A DNA stretch of 64,000 nucleotides from Bacteroidales bacterium (lineage in GTDB: Bacteria > Bacteroidota > Bacteroidia > Bacteroidales > Muribaculaceae): assembly GCA_014800845.1 (NCBI GenBank), contig JAAVFJ010000003.1:1-64000 (forward strand), in the 5' to 3' direction. Below are positions 27,175 through 35,638 of the stretch, in pieces. Made by a program: the position numbers and the translations under genes. Position 1 is the stretch's first letter, and the number at the start of each line of letters is the position of its first letter. A model generated the notes under the pieces. That model did no database searches, was not told where the DNA came from, and saw only the letters and a list, made by a program, of their open reading frames with translations.

Positions 27175-27531
27175 ATGGAAAACAAAAGAATAGCAAAAAT
27201 ACAGCGCATGCTGCAGAAGGAACTCAGCGAAATCTTCCGTCGCCAGACTGCCGCCCTCGGTGGCGTTATGGTTAGCGTAAGCGCCGTGAAGGTGAGTCCC
27301 GACTTGAGCATCGCGCGCGTGTACCTGAGTATCTTCCCCTCGCAGCGCGCCGCTGAGATTCTTGAAAACATAAAGGCTCAGCACAAGACCGTGCGCTACG
27401 AGCTTGCATCGAGAGTGAAGGAGATTCTGCGCAAATGCCCGGATCTGAACTTTTATCTTGATGATTCACTGGATTATATTGAAAACATCGACCGCCTTCT
27501 GGCGTCAGATAAACCCGCAGAAGAAGCATAG
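27175..27531 (+). CDS. rbfA: 30S ribosome-binding factor A
   Basis: RIAKIQRMLQKELSEIFRRQ...VSAVKVSPDLSIARVYLSIFP...FYLDDSLDYIENID. Confidence 0.93.
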   Translation: MENKRIAKIQRMLQKELSEIFRRQTAALGGVMVSVSAVKVSPDLSIARVYLSIFPSQRAAEILENIKAQHKTVRYELASRVKEILRKCPDLNFYLDDSLDYIENIDRLLASDKPAEEA

Positions 27532-27539
27532 CACATCTG

Positions 27540-28898
27540 TTGGCGGCGAAGTTGGCAGCGCGCTACCTCTTCGCCCGCAAATCACATAGCGCAGTCAGCA
27601 TCATTGCCATCATCAGTGTGTGCGGGGTAGCCCTCGCAACGATGGCGATAGTCTGCGTACTGTCTGTATTCAACGGCTTCAGAAGCATAATCTCTGACCG
27701 CGATGCCCGGATTCTTCCTGACCTGGCTATAACAGCCGCCACAGGGTCCGTAATCAGCAACGCCGATTCACTCACCGATATTATCAGCGGAGTGGAGGGC
27801 GTGGAGATAGCATCGCCTGTGATCGAAGACAATGCGGTAGCTTACCGCGGAGGCCTTCAGCTCCCTGTGAGGATTCTCGGCGTTCAGCCGGAGGCTTACA
27901 GAAAAATCACCGGCATAACCGGTATGCTGAAAAATGGCGGTCGCTTCATAGCCGCTCCTCAGGGTGCCGATGAATCGGCTGCTCCCGATGAGATTGAAGC
28001 CGCCTCCGGCACTTTCAGCGAAGATGCACTCTTTATGGATTCCGGCGCAGAGGTGTCCGAAGCTCCGGAACCGGCCACCGTGACCGAGAGCGTGCTCACC
28101 ACCGGCGCTGCCGCCAGACTCGGATATTCCGCGGCGTTGTTGCCGGAGGAGCTTGAAGTCGAGGGGGTTATGATTTATATGCCGCGGCGCACAGCCACCG
28201 TGATAAGCGAGAGTAACCCGGCTGCCTCCTTTATGCTCGATTCGCTGGCAGTGACCGGCGTGGTGGAGTCGGGGCAGAATGACTTCGATGCCAACACGGT
28301 GATAATAGATATCGACGAGGCGCGAGAGCTTCTGGAATATAACCGCGAGGCTTCGGCCATCTATGTGAAGACTTCCGGCTCTGAGGCTAAAGTGGCTGAG
28401 GCCGTAGGGAAAGCACTGGGCTCCGGCTTTGTGGTGAAGGATCGGCTGACGCAGCAGACACTGCATCTGCGCATGATTTCCATAGAGAAGTGGATTACGT
28501 TTCTGCTGCTGAGCTTTATCCTCCTGATAGCTTCGTTTAATGTAATCAGCACCATCTCTATGCTGATAGTGGACAAGCGAAAGGATATCAACACCCTCTC
28601 GCGCATAGGAGCTTCCAAGGGGCTTATCAGCGAGATTTTCTGTTGGGAGAGTGCGTATGTCTGCATAGCCGGCACGGTCGGCGGCATGATTCTCGGCGTG
28701 GTTCTCTGCTTGATTCAGAAGCATTTCGGCCTGATTGGCATAGGGGGTGACCCCGATTTGCTGATGGTCACAACCTATCCCGTGGAGGTGAAGCTTAGCG
28801 ATTTGCTTATAGTGCTCTTGCCCTCAGTGGTGATTGCTATAATAACGGCGCTTGTAGCATCAGGCTTTGCACGACGCCAACTTACGGTTAATTCTTAA
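27540..28898 (+). CDS. ABC transporter permease, LolC/E-FtsX type (TTG start)
   Basis: LAARYLFARKSHSAVSIIAIISVCGVALATMAIVCVLSVFNGF; C-terminal TM helices. Confidence 0.88.
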   Translation: MAAKLAARYLFARKSHSAVSIIAIISVCGVALATMAIVCVLSVFNGFRSIISDRDARILPDLAITAATGSVISNADSLTDIISGVEGVEIASPVIEDNAVAYRGGLQLPVRILGVQPEAYRKITGITGMLKNGGRFIAAPQGADESAAPDEIEAASGTFSEDALFMDSGAEVSEAPEPATVTESVLTTGAAARLGYSAALLPEELEVEGVMIYMPRRTATVISESNPAASFMLDSLAVTGVVESGQNDFDANTVIIDIDEARELLEYNREASAIYVKTSGSEAKVAEAVGKALGSGFVVKDRLTQQTLHLRMISIEKWITFLLLSFILLIASFNVISTISMLIVDKRKDINTLSRIGASKGLISEIFCWESAYVCIAGTVGGMILGVVLCLIQKHFGLIGIGGDPDLLMVTTYPVEVKLSDLLIVLLPSVVIAIITALVASGFARRQLTVNS

Positions 28899-28925
28899 TC
28901 TTTAATCTTTTAAAACTATATTGTT

Positions 28926-29396
28926 ATGAAAAAAGTAATTTATTCTGTAGCTATTGTATCAGCTATGCTCATGGCTTCCTGCGGAAGCAAGGATAAGGCT
29001 CAGGACACCGCTAATGTGGAGGTTGCTGAGGTAGTGGAAGGAACTATTGTAGAAGAGGGTAATGATGCCGCTGACGCAATGAGCGATGCCGCCGACGCAA
29101 TGAGCGATGCGGCCGGCGATGTTCAGTCAGCTGCGGAAGATGCCGGTGACGCGGCAAAAGCTGCCGGTGCAGAAGCAGCTGCCAAAGGTAACGCTGTAGT
29201 AGATGAGGCAAAGGCCGCCGGTCAGAAGGCTGTAGACGATGCAAAGGCTGCCGGTCAGAAAGCTGTAGACAATGCTAAGGCTGCCGGTCAGAAAGCTGTA
29301 GATAATGCTAAAGCTGCGGGTCAGAAGGCTGTGGATAATGCAAAGTCCAGGGCTGCTTCAGCTTTGGAAAAGGGTGCTAATGCTCTCGGCAAGTAA
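28926..29396 (+). CDS. Ala-rich lipoprotein with 11-aa repeats
   Basis: lipobox LMASCG; 4x KAAGQKAVD(D/N)A. Confidence 0.8.
   Translation: MKKVIYSVAIVSAMLMASCGSKDKAQDTANVEVAEVVEGTIVEEGNDAADAMSDAADAMSDAAGDVQSAAEDAGDAAKAAGAEAAAKGNAVVDEAKAAGQKAVDDAKAAGQKAVDNAKAAGQKAVDNAKAAGQKAVDNAKSRAASALEKGANALGK
29211..29342 (+). repeat. 33-bp tandem repeat x4 encoding KAAGQKAVD(D/N)A
   Basis: in-frame coding repeat. Confidence 0.85.
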
Positions 29397-29420
29397 AATC
29401 AGAACTTATAGAAAAATAGA

Positions 29421-29456
29421 AAGCGCGAATCGGGACTCCCGGTTGGCGCTTATTTT
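29421..29456 (+). terminator. hairpin after the lipoprotein gene
   Basis: AAGCGC...CGGGA-CT-CCCG...GCGCTT-ATTTT. Confidence 0.6.
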
Positions 29457-29474
29457 CTTGTGTGTGGTTGGGGG

Positions 29475-30347
29475 CTAAATAGTGTGTCGGCGAATGAAGT
29501 CGGCCACTGCCGGAGTGTCGTTGGAGGCAATCACTTCGCTGGCTATCTCTTTCAATTCATCCACGGCATTGCCCATAGCAATCCCCACGTCGGCCAGACG
29601 GAAGAGGGGGATGTCGTTGACATTATCTCCGAAAGCCACAATGCGCCCGGCGCCTATCTGCGAGGCTATGTCCTCCACAGCCGCGGCCTTATTGGCAGTA
29701 GGGGAGAACATCTCCAGCTGCCCCCAGTCGTCGCCGAAATTGTCGTGATAGCAGAGGGGGGTCACCGGAGTCTTTTCCCGGATAATATCGTCATACACAG
29801 CCTTGGCACGGAGCCAGGGCTGCACGCTGTAGAGCAGCAGAGTGTTGTCAAGATTTGCCGGGAGAGGCGATTCGCCGCAGGGGGGCACAATGAAGCGCTT
29901 CACTCCGGTGTGGGCGCGCTGAGATATGAAGCCCTTCTCCAGCTCATTGAGCTCCCCTATGTGGTAGACTTTGAGCATGTCGTCGGCAAAGGTGTAGATG
30001 AAAGTGCCGGTGTCATGCTTGCGATAGAGCTTAACTAATCGGTCTGTCACCCCCGGGGGCATGAACTGCAGCCGAGAGAACCGGCGCTCGGAGAAATTAT
30101 AGAGGGCAGCTCCGGTCATTACCACCCCCGGCAGCCTTAGATTCACGTCGCGCATCAAGCCGATGAGGGTGGCGGGAGTGCGGGCCGTGGCGATTGTGAA
30201 GTGTGCTCCGGCCTCGATTGATTCGTTGAGGAGCCTGACTGATTCAGCTGAAACCTGCGAGGTGGGGTCAAGCAGAGTGCCGTCAAGGTCAGAAACGTAG
30301 AGCACCTTTGTCTTAAGCAGGTCGTGTGTGAATGTCGGCTTTTCCAT
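29475..30347 (-). CDS. Cof-type HAD-family hydrolase
   Basis: VLYVSDLDGTLLDPTSQVS; IVAFGDNVNDIPLFRLADVGIAMGNA. Confidence 0.92.
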   Translation of the reverse strand: MEKPTFTHDLLKTKVLYVSDLDGTLLDPTSQVSAESVRLLNESIEAGAHFTIATARTPATLIGLMRDVNLRLPGVVMTGAALYNFSERRFSRLQFMPPGVTDRLVKLYRKHDTGTFIYTFADDMLKVYHIGELNELEKGFISQRAHTGVKRFIVPPCGESPLPANLDNTLLLYSVQPWLRAKAVYDDIIREKTPVTPLCYHDNFGDDWGQLEMFSPTANKAAAVEDIASQIGAGRIVAFGDNVNDIPLFRLADVGIAMGNAVDELKEIASEVIASNDTPAVADFIRRHTI

Positions 30348-30354
30348 TGTTTCC

Positions 30355-30732
30355 TTATTTGATTTCGTGCCAGCGAATGTCGGTAACCTGAGTCTCCTTG
30401 TAGTGCACGTAGATGGGGGAGGCGGAGGTGTCGAGCCAGGGCTCTGTGCCGGTGAGTGTCAGTACGGTAAACTGCACATATTCGCCGTAGCCCTCCGGAA
30501 TAATTTTTCTTGAGGCTCGCTTGGAGGCTCGCCGGCGTTGTTCGCTCCGGGCTTTGTCAGATTGTTTTTTGTCTGAATAGGTCTTCTCCCTGAAATCATC
30601 GGGGTTTAGGCCCATGCTGCGGAACATCTGGTCCTGCATCTTTCTCTGCATCCTGCGCATGGCCCATTTGCCAATGCGGGGAGCAAGCAGCCATAAGCCC
30701 CAGGCTATGAGTAGTATCCAGACTAAAATCAT
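30355..30732 (-). CDS. DUF4834-like membrane protein
   Basis: N-terminal TM, Arg/Lys-rich middle, conserved position beside pssA. Confidence 0.55.
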   Translation of the reverse strand: MILVWILLIAWGLWLLAPRIGKWAMRRMQRKMQDQMFRSMGLNPDDFREKTYSDKKQSDKARSEQRRRASKRASRKIIPEGYGEYVQFTVLTLTGTEPWLDTSASPIYVHYKETQVTDIRWHEIK

Positions 30733-31433
30733 CAGATGTCAGTGCAAAAAAGGTTAGCTATGAAGGAGCTGATCACGTAGTAGCCTATGGTGTAATACAG
30801 GCCCTGCCAGCCGAAAATGCTTATGCAGACTATAGCTACGATTATCAGTGAGTAGCGAAGCAGGTTGCCCTTGGGAGCTAATGACTTGAACTTCAGTGAG
30901 TACATCTTCACGGGAGCTACCATGAGCAGCGCGATTGCCACAACGGAGCCTACGCCTGCATAAAGGTTGATTCCTGTGGGTGTGTAAGCTATCATGGCCG
31001 CCAGACCGATGCAGAAGAGTGCACAGGAGGGCACGGGGAGCCCCTTGAAGGTGGTGGCCTGCTCGGGGTCTATGTTGAAGCGGGCGAGTCTTAAGGCGGC
31101 CATCAGGGGGATGAGCGCGCAAGTGAAGCTTGCCCCAAAGGGTGCGCCTCCGGCTTCAAAGAGATTGAAGAGCAGCGCTGCGGGAGCTACGCCGAAGCTC
31201 ACGAGGTCAGAGAGGGAGTCGAGCTGCTTGCCGAGGTCGGAATAGGCATGCAGCAATCGGGCACACAAGCCGTCGCAGAAATCGGCCACGGCAGCCAGCA
31301 ATATGCAGTAGAAGCACATCAGATAGCCGGGTGTGGAGCCGAACATCTTCATGGGGTGGAAAGCACACAGCAGTGCTGTGAAGCCAAAGAGGAGGTTGAG
31401 AAGAGTAATGGTGTTTGGGATGTATTTCTTCAT
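30732..31433 (-). CDS. pssA: CDP-diacylglycerol--serine O-phosphatidyltransferase
   Basis: DFCDGLCARLLHAYSDLGKQLDSLSDLVSFGVAPA (CDP-alcohol PTase signature). Confidence 0.93.
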   Translation of the reverse strand: MKKYIPNTITLLNLLFGFTALLCAFHPMKMFGSTPGYLMCFYCILLAAVADFCDGLCARLLHAYSDLGKQLDSLSDLVSFGVAPAALLFNLFEAGGAPFGASFTCALIPLMAALRLARFNIDPEQATTFKGLPVPSCALFCIGLAAMIAYTPTGINLYAGVGSVVAIALLMVAPVKMYSLKFKSLAPKGNLLRYSLIIVAIVCISIFGWQGLYYTIGYYVISSFIANLFCTDI

Positions 31434-31573
31434 AAATCTATCAAATGAGGAGTGGCCGGTGCCGCTTGGGTCTTAGGGCTCATTTAGTTAACGGCGGGGG
31501 ACTGAAAATGTTTTGCCGGCTGAGGGTAATCTGCAAGAACATTGCCCCTTTGTCGCAGTAGGTAGGGGCCGGA

Positions 31574-32242
31574 TTATTTCGCCGGTTTAAGTTTGGCCAG
31601 GGGAGTGAGGCCGCCGCGGGTAATCATGCCGGGCTCCAGGAGCACCTCGGCGTCTAAGGGCAGGTAGATATCCACACGCGAACCGAACTTGATGAAACCC
31701 AAGTGCTTGTCGATTGTAGCCTGATGGCCGCGGCGTGCATAGGTCACGATGCGGCGTGCCATAGCCCCGGCTACCTGGCGCACGGTTATTTTCTGTCCGT
31801 TGTCGCAAATTATGCCTATTGTGCTGCGCTCATTCTGCGTGCTCGCCTTGGGCAGATAGGCTGAGAGGAAGCGGCCGCGGTGATGCTTTACGTAATCCAC
31901 AGTGCCATCGACCGGATACCAGTTGGCGTGCACATTCAGAGGGCTCATAAACACACTCACCTGAATGGCTTCACCCTTGATGTATTCAGGTTCCTTCACG
32001 CGCTCTACACACACCACTTTGCCGTCGACAGAACTGATCACCATGTCCTTGTGCACCCCTTTGTAGTGGCGGCGCGGGCAGCGGAAGAAGTTGAACACGA
32101 ACCCATAAATCACTATAGATATAGCGCTGAGCACCCCCGGAATAATGTAGGGAGGGAAGAAGAGCCACACCACGATGTTGAGCATCAGCAGCATGCCAAA
32201 AAGGATTATGAGTATGTTGGTTCCTTCTCTGTGTATCTTCAT
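31574..32242 (-). CDS. psd: phosphatidylserine decarboxylase family protein
   Basis: VSVFMSPLNVHANWYPVDGTVDYVKHHRGRFLSA; C-terminal FGSRVDIYLP. Confidence 0.92.
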   Translation of the reverse strand: MKIHREGTNILIILFGMLLMLNIVVWLFFPPYIIPGVLSAISIVIYGFVFNFFRCPRRHYKGVHKDMVISSVDGKVVCVERVKEPEYIKGEAIQVSVFMSPLNVHANWYPVDGTVDYVKHHRGRFLSAYLPKASTQNERSTIGIICDNGQKITVRQVAGAMARRIVTYARRGHQATIDKHLGFIKFGSRVDIYLPLDAEVLLEPGMITRGGLTPLAKLKPAK

Positions 32243-32489
32243 AAATTGAAGTCAAGCCTGATTCATGTGCCGAATCGTAGCGGACACAATCTGCTTTCAA
32301 ATTACAAAATTAATTAAATTACTCGATATTGCAAAGAACAGACCTATTTATTTGTTGAATCTGCGGTTATTGATTAATTTTGCAGTATTAAATGGTGAAA
32401 ACGGGGTGCCCCCGAGGGGCATATTCCCTGCTTCGGAGCGCTTTTGCGAGTCCTGCAGTCGCTCCCCGTCACTTATAAAAATAGAAGAA

Positions 32490-33434
32490 ATGAGACAAAA
32501 TCAACATAACGGGGGCTGGAAGCCTGATGTAATAGAGCGCGCTGAGAACCGCGGCGATGCACCCGTGGAGCTCCTTGCGTTTATGACCAAGGCCTTCCCC
32601 TCGCTTAACCGCACGCGACTTAAGTCGCTGCTCAAGTATGGTCAGGTGCGAGTGACCGGATACCCTTCGCCGCGCCATGACACTCCTGTGGAGCCGGGCG
32701 CCGTAGTGGAAATCAACCACACACGTCCCTTTGCCACCTTCAAGCATCCGCGCATGAAGCTGGTCTATGAGGATGACGACGTGATAGTAATCAACAAGGG
32801 CTACGGATTGCTCTCCATGGGCACCGACACCGGACGCCAGAGTGAGACGGCCTACTCCATTCTGCGTGATTACGTGAAGAAGCAGCATCCCGGCAACAAG
32901 GTGTTCATAGTGCACCGCCTGGATCGCGACACCTCCGGCCTGATGATGTTTGCCCGCACCGAGGAGGCCAAGGAGGCTATGCAGCACAATTGGAATAATA
33001 TGGTGCTGGAACGCAACTATCTGGCTGTGCTCGAGGGTGTGGTCGAGGAGGACAGCGGCGTGATCCGCTCCAACCTCGACGAGAATTCCCGGTTTGAGGT
33101 CTACACCACTCATCAGAAGGGTAAGGGCAAACTGGCCGTTACGCGCTACAAGGTGCTGGAGCGCGGCAGTGGCTACTCTCTGGTGCAGTTCTCGCTCGAC
33201 ACCGGCCGTAAGAATCAGATACGTGTGCATGCCTCCGACCTGGGGCACCCCATAGTGGGCGACCGTAAATATGGCGCGCAGGCGTCGCCCATCCATCGCC
33301 TTGCGCTTCATGCCCGTTCACTGAAGTTCGCGCATCCCGTAACCCGCAAACTCATGGAGTTTTCCCTGCCGGTGCCCACCCGCTTCGCCGGCTTGATTAA
33401 AAGTGGGGTGTTAAAGAAAAGTGCTGATAAATAA
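32490..33434 (+). CDS. RluA-family pseudouridine synthase
   Basis: VINKGYGLLSMG; VHRLDRDTSGLMMFARTEEAK; start adjusted to MRQNQHNGG. Confidence 0.93.
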   Translation: MRQNQHNGGWKPDVIERAENRGDAPVELLAFMTKAFPSLNRTRLKSLLKYGQVRVTGYPSPRHDTPVEPGAVVEINHTRPFATFKHPRMKLVYEDDDVIVINKGYGLLSMGTDTGRQSETAYSILRDYVKKQHPGNKVFIVHRLDRDTSGLMMFARTEEAKEAMQHNWNNMVLERNYLAVLEGVVEEDSGVIRSNLDENSRFEVYTTHQKGKGKLAVTRYKVLERGSGYSLVQFSLDTGRKNQIRVHASDLGHPIVGDRKYGAQASPIHRLALHARSLKFAHPVTRKLMEFSLPVPTRFAGLIKSGVLKKSADK

Positions 33435-33443
33435 TAAAGAGAT

Positions 33444-33950
33444 ATGAAACCTATCGTAAGTATCATAATGGGTAGCACCTCTGACCTTCCCGTCATGGAG
33501 AAAGCTGCTCAGTATTTTGACCAACTTGAAATACCCTTTGAAATGCTGGCTCTCTCGGCTCACCGCACTCCCCGCGAGGTCGAGGAGTTTGCCTCCGGCG
33601 CCGAGGCACGCGGCATCAAGGTAATCATTGCCGCTGCCGGCATGGCTGCCCATCTGGGTGGCGTGATAGCATCGCTGACATCCCTGCCCGTGATCGGTGT
33701 GCCTATCCGCAGCTCCTTTGATGGCCTTGATTCCCTGCTTGCAATCGTGCAGATGCCTCCCGGCATTCCGGTGGCAACTGTGGGTGTCAACGGTGCGCTC
33801 AACGCCGCCGTGCTCGCTTCGCAGATTATAGCCCTTTCCGATGATGCCGTCAGAGAGCGCGTGCATGACTACAAGCAGGGCCTCACCGCCAAGATTGTAA
33901 AGGCTAACGCGGACCTGGCCGAGGTTAAGTATAACTTTAAGACAAATTAA
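33444..33950 (+). CDS. purE: 5-(carboxyamino)imidazole ribonucleotide mutase
   Basis: VSIIMGSTSDLPVMEKA; SAHRTP; AAAGMAAHLGGVIA. Confidence 0.96.
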   Translation: MKPIVSIIMGSTSDLPVMEKAAQYFDQLEIPFEMLALSAHRTPREVEEFASGAEARGIKVIIAAAGMAAHLGGVIASLTSLPVIGVPIRSSFDGLDSLLAIVQMPPGIPVATVGVNGALNAAVLASQIIALSDDAVRERVHDYKQGLTAKIVKANADLAEVKYNFKTN

Positions 33951-35539
33951 TGAGCCGTTATAATTATGTGCGTCGCCCCTCACGCGAGGTGAGAATAGGG
34001 GGCCTCAAGATCGGCGGTGAAAACGCGGTGAGGGTGCAGAGCATGACCAACCGCAACACCAACGATGTGGAGGCATGCGTGGAGCAGTCTCTGCGCATTG
34101 CCGATGCCGGTGGTGAGCTCGTGCGCCTGACCACTCAGGGTGTCAAGGAGGCTACCAATATCGGGCTGGTGCGCGAAGCTCTGCGTGAGCGCGGCTGCGA
34201 GGTGCCCATCGTGGCTGATGTGCATTTCAACCCCAAGGCCGCCTTCAAGGCTGCCACCACGTGTGACAAGGTGCGCATAAATCCCGGCAACTTCGTGGAT
34301 GCCGCCCGCACATTTAAGAAGCTGACATTCACCGACGAGGAGTATGCCGGCGAGCTTGATCGCATACGCCGCTCGCTCATACCCTTCCTGGACCTTTGCC
34401 GTGAAAATGGCACGGCAATACGTCTGGGCGTTAACCACGGCTCCCTGTCAGATCGCATCATGAGCCGCTACGGCGACACTCCCGCCGGCATGACGGAGAG
34501 TGTGATGGAGTATCTGCGCATCTGCAGAGAGGCTGATTTCCACAACATAGTCATCTCCATAAAAGCGTCGAACACGGCGGTGATGGTGGAGACCGTACGC
34601 ACCCTCGTGGCGGCTATGGATGAGGAGGACATGCACTATCCGCTTCACCTCGGCGTGACTGAAGCCGGCGATGGCGAGGATGGACGCATCAAGAGCGCTG
34701 TGGGCATAGGCACACTGCTGGCCGAGGGGCTCGGTGACACTATCCGCGTGAGTCTGAGCGAGGAGCCGGAAGCCGAAATTCCTGTGGCAAAGGCGCTTGT
34801 GGAGCATATCTGCACCCGCGGCGGCCATAAACCTGTGGTGGAGCCTGCTCAGGGGGAGGTGCCCGAGCTGCGAGTACAGAAAGTAGTGGCAGCTACCGCC
34901 GACTATCCGGAGCTCCCTTGCGATTGGCGCGAGATTGATGCCGCCTCTGAAGTGATGCCCACAGATGACGCTCCCGTCATCCTGACATCCTCCAACCTCA
35001 ACGCCCCCGGTGAGATGCTCAGCTTCATCGTGCGCTATCGTCAGAATGGAGGCAAAGCTCCCGTGATTGTGAAGCTGACCTATGCGGACGCTGACGTGGC
35101 TGACGTGCAGCTCAAAGCCGCCGCCGACTTCGGCACCCTGCTGCTCAATGGCTATGCCGATGGTATCCTGCTCGATGCTCCGGCATTGACCCGCGAACAG
35201 ATAGCTGCCACGGAGCTTGCCATTCTGCAGGCTGCCCGTCTGCGATTCACGAAGACGGAGTACATAGCGTGTCCCGGATGCGGACGCACCCTCTTTGACC
35301 TGCAGGGCACTCTGAAAGCCGTGAAGGAGGCCACCGCCCACCTGCCCGGTGTGAAAATCGGTGTGATGGGCTGCATAGTCAACGGCCCCGGTGAAATGGC
35401 CGATGCCGACTACGGCTACGTAGGAGCTGCCGCAGGCCGCGTAAGCCTCTACCGCGGCAAAGAATGTGTAGAAAAAAATATCCCTCAGGAGGAAGCCATC
35501 GGCCGTCTACTTGCCCTGATAGCCGCCGACACTAAGTAA
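33950..35539 (+). CDS. ispG: 4-hydroxy-3-methylbut-2-enyl diphosphate synthase
   Basis: VRVQSMTNRNTNDVEA; CPGCGRTLFDLQGTL; MGCIVNGPGEMADADYG; Bacteroidota-type inserted middle domain. Confidence 0.96.
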   Translation: MSRYNYVRRPSREVRIGGLKIGGENAVRVQSMTNRNTNDVEACVEQSLRIADAGGELVRLTTQGVKEATNIGLVREALRERGCEVPIVADVHFNPKAAFKAATTCDKVRINPGNFVDAARTFKKLTFTDEEYAGELDRIRRSLIPFLDLCRENGTAIRLGVNHGSLSDRIMSRYGDTPAGMTESVMEYLRICREADFHNIVISIKASNTAVMVETVRTLVAAMDEEDMHYPLHLGVTEAGDGEDGRIKSAVGIGTLLAEGLGDTIRVSLSEEPEAEIPVAKALVEHICTRGGHKPVVEPAQGEVPELRVQKVVAATADYPELPCDWREIDAASEVMPTDDAPVILTSSNLNAPGEMLSFIVRYRQNGGKAPVIVKLTYADADVADVQLKAAADFGTLLLNGYADGILLDAPALTREQIAATELAILQAARLRFTKTEYIACPGCGRTLFDLQGTLKAVKEATAHLPGVKIGVMGCIVNGPGEMADADYGYVGAAAGRVSLYRGKECVEKNIPQEEAIGRLLALIAADTK

Positions 35540-35561
35540 TCCGAGTCGATTAGAAATGAAT

Positions 35562-35602
35562 GATGCGCGATACGCCGGGGTCGGCGAGTCGCGCATCAGT
35601 TT
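35562..35602 (+). terminator. hairpin after ispG
   Basis: GATGCGCGA...TCGCGCATC-AGTTTTT. Confidence 0.75.
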
Positions 35603-35638
35603 TTGAGTTAGTGTTGTCAGTGAAATATGTTGGACATA

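Noticed and set aside
29211-29342. 33-bp tandem repeats as CRISPR or minisatellite
   Set aside because: No spacers; repeats maintain the reading frame of a lipoprotein.
34448-35341. 297-aa minus-strand ORF
   Set aside because: Antisense shadow of ispG.
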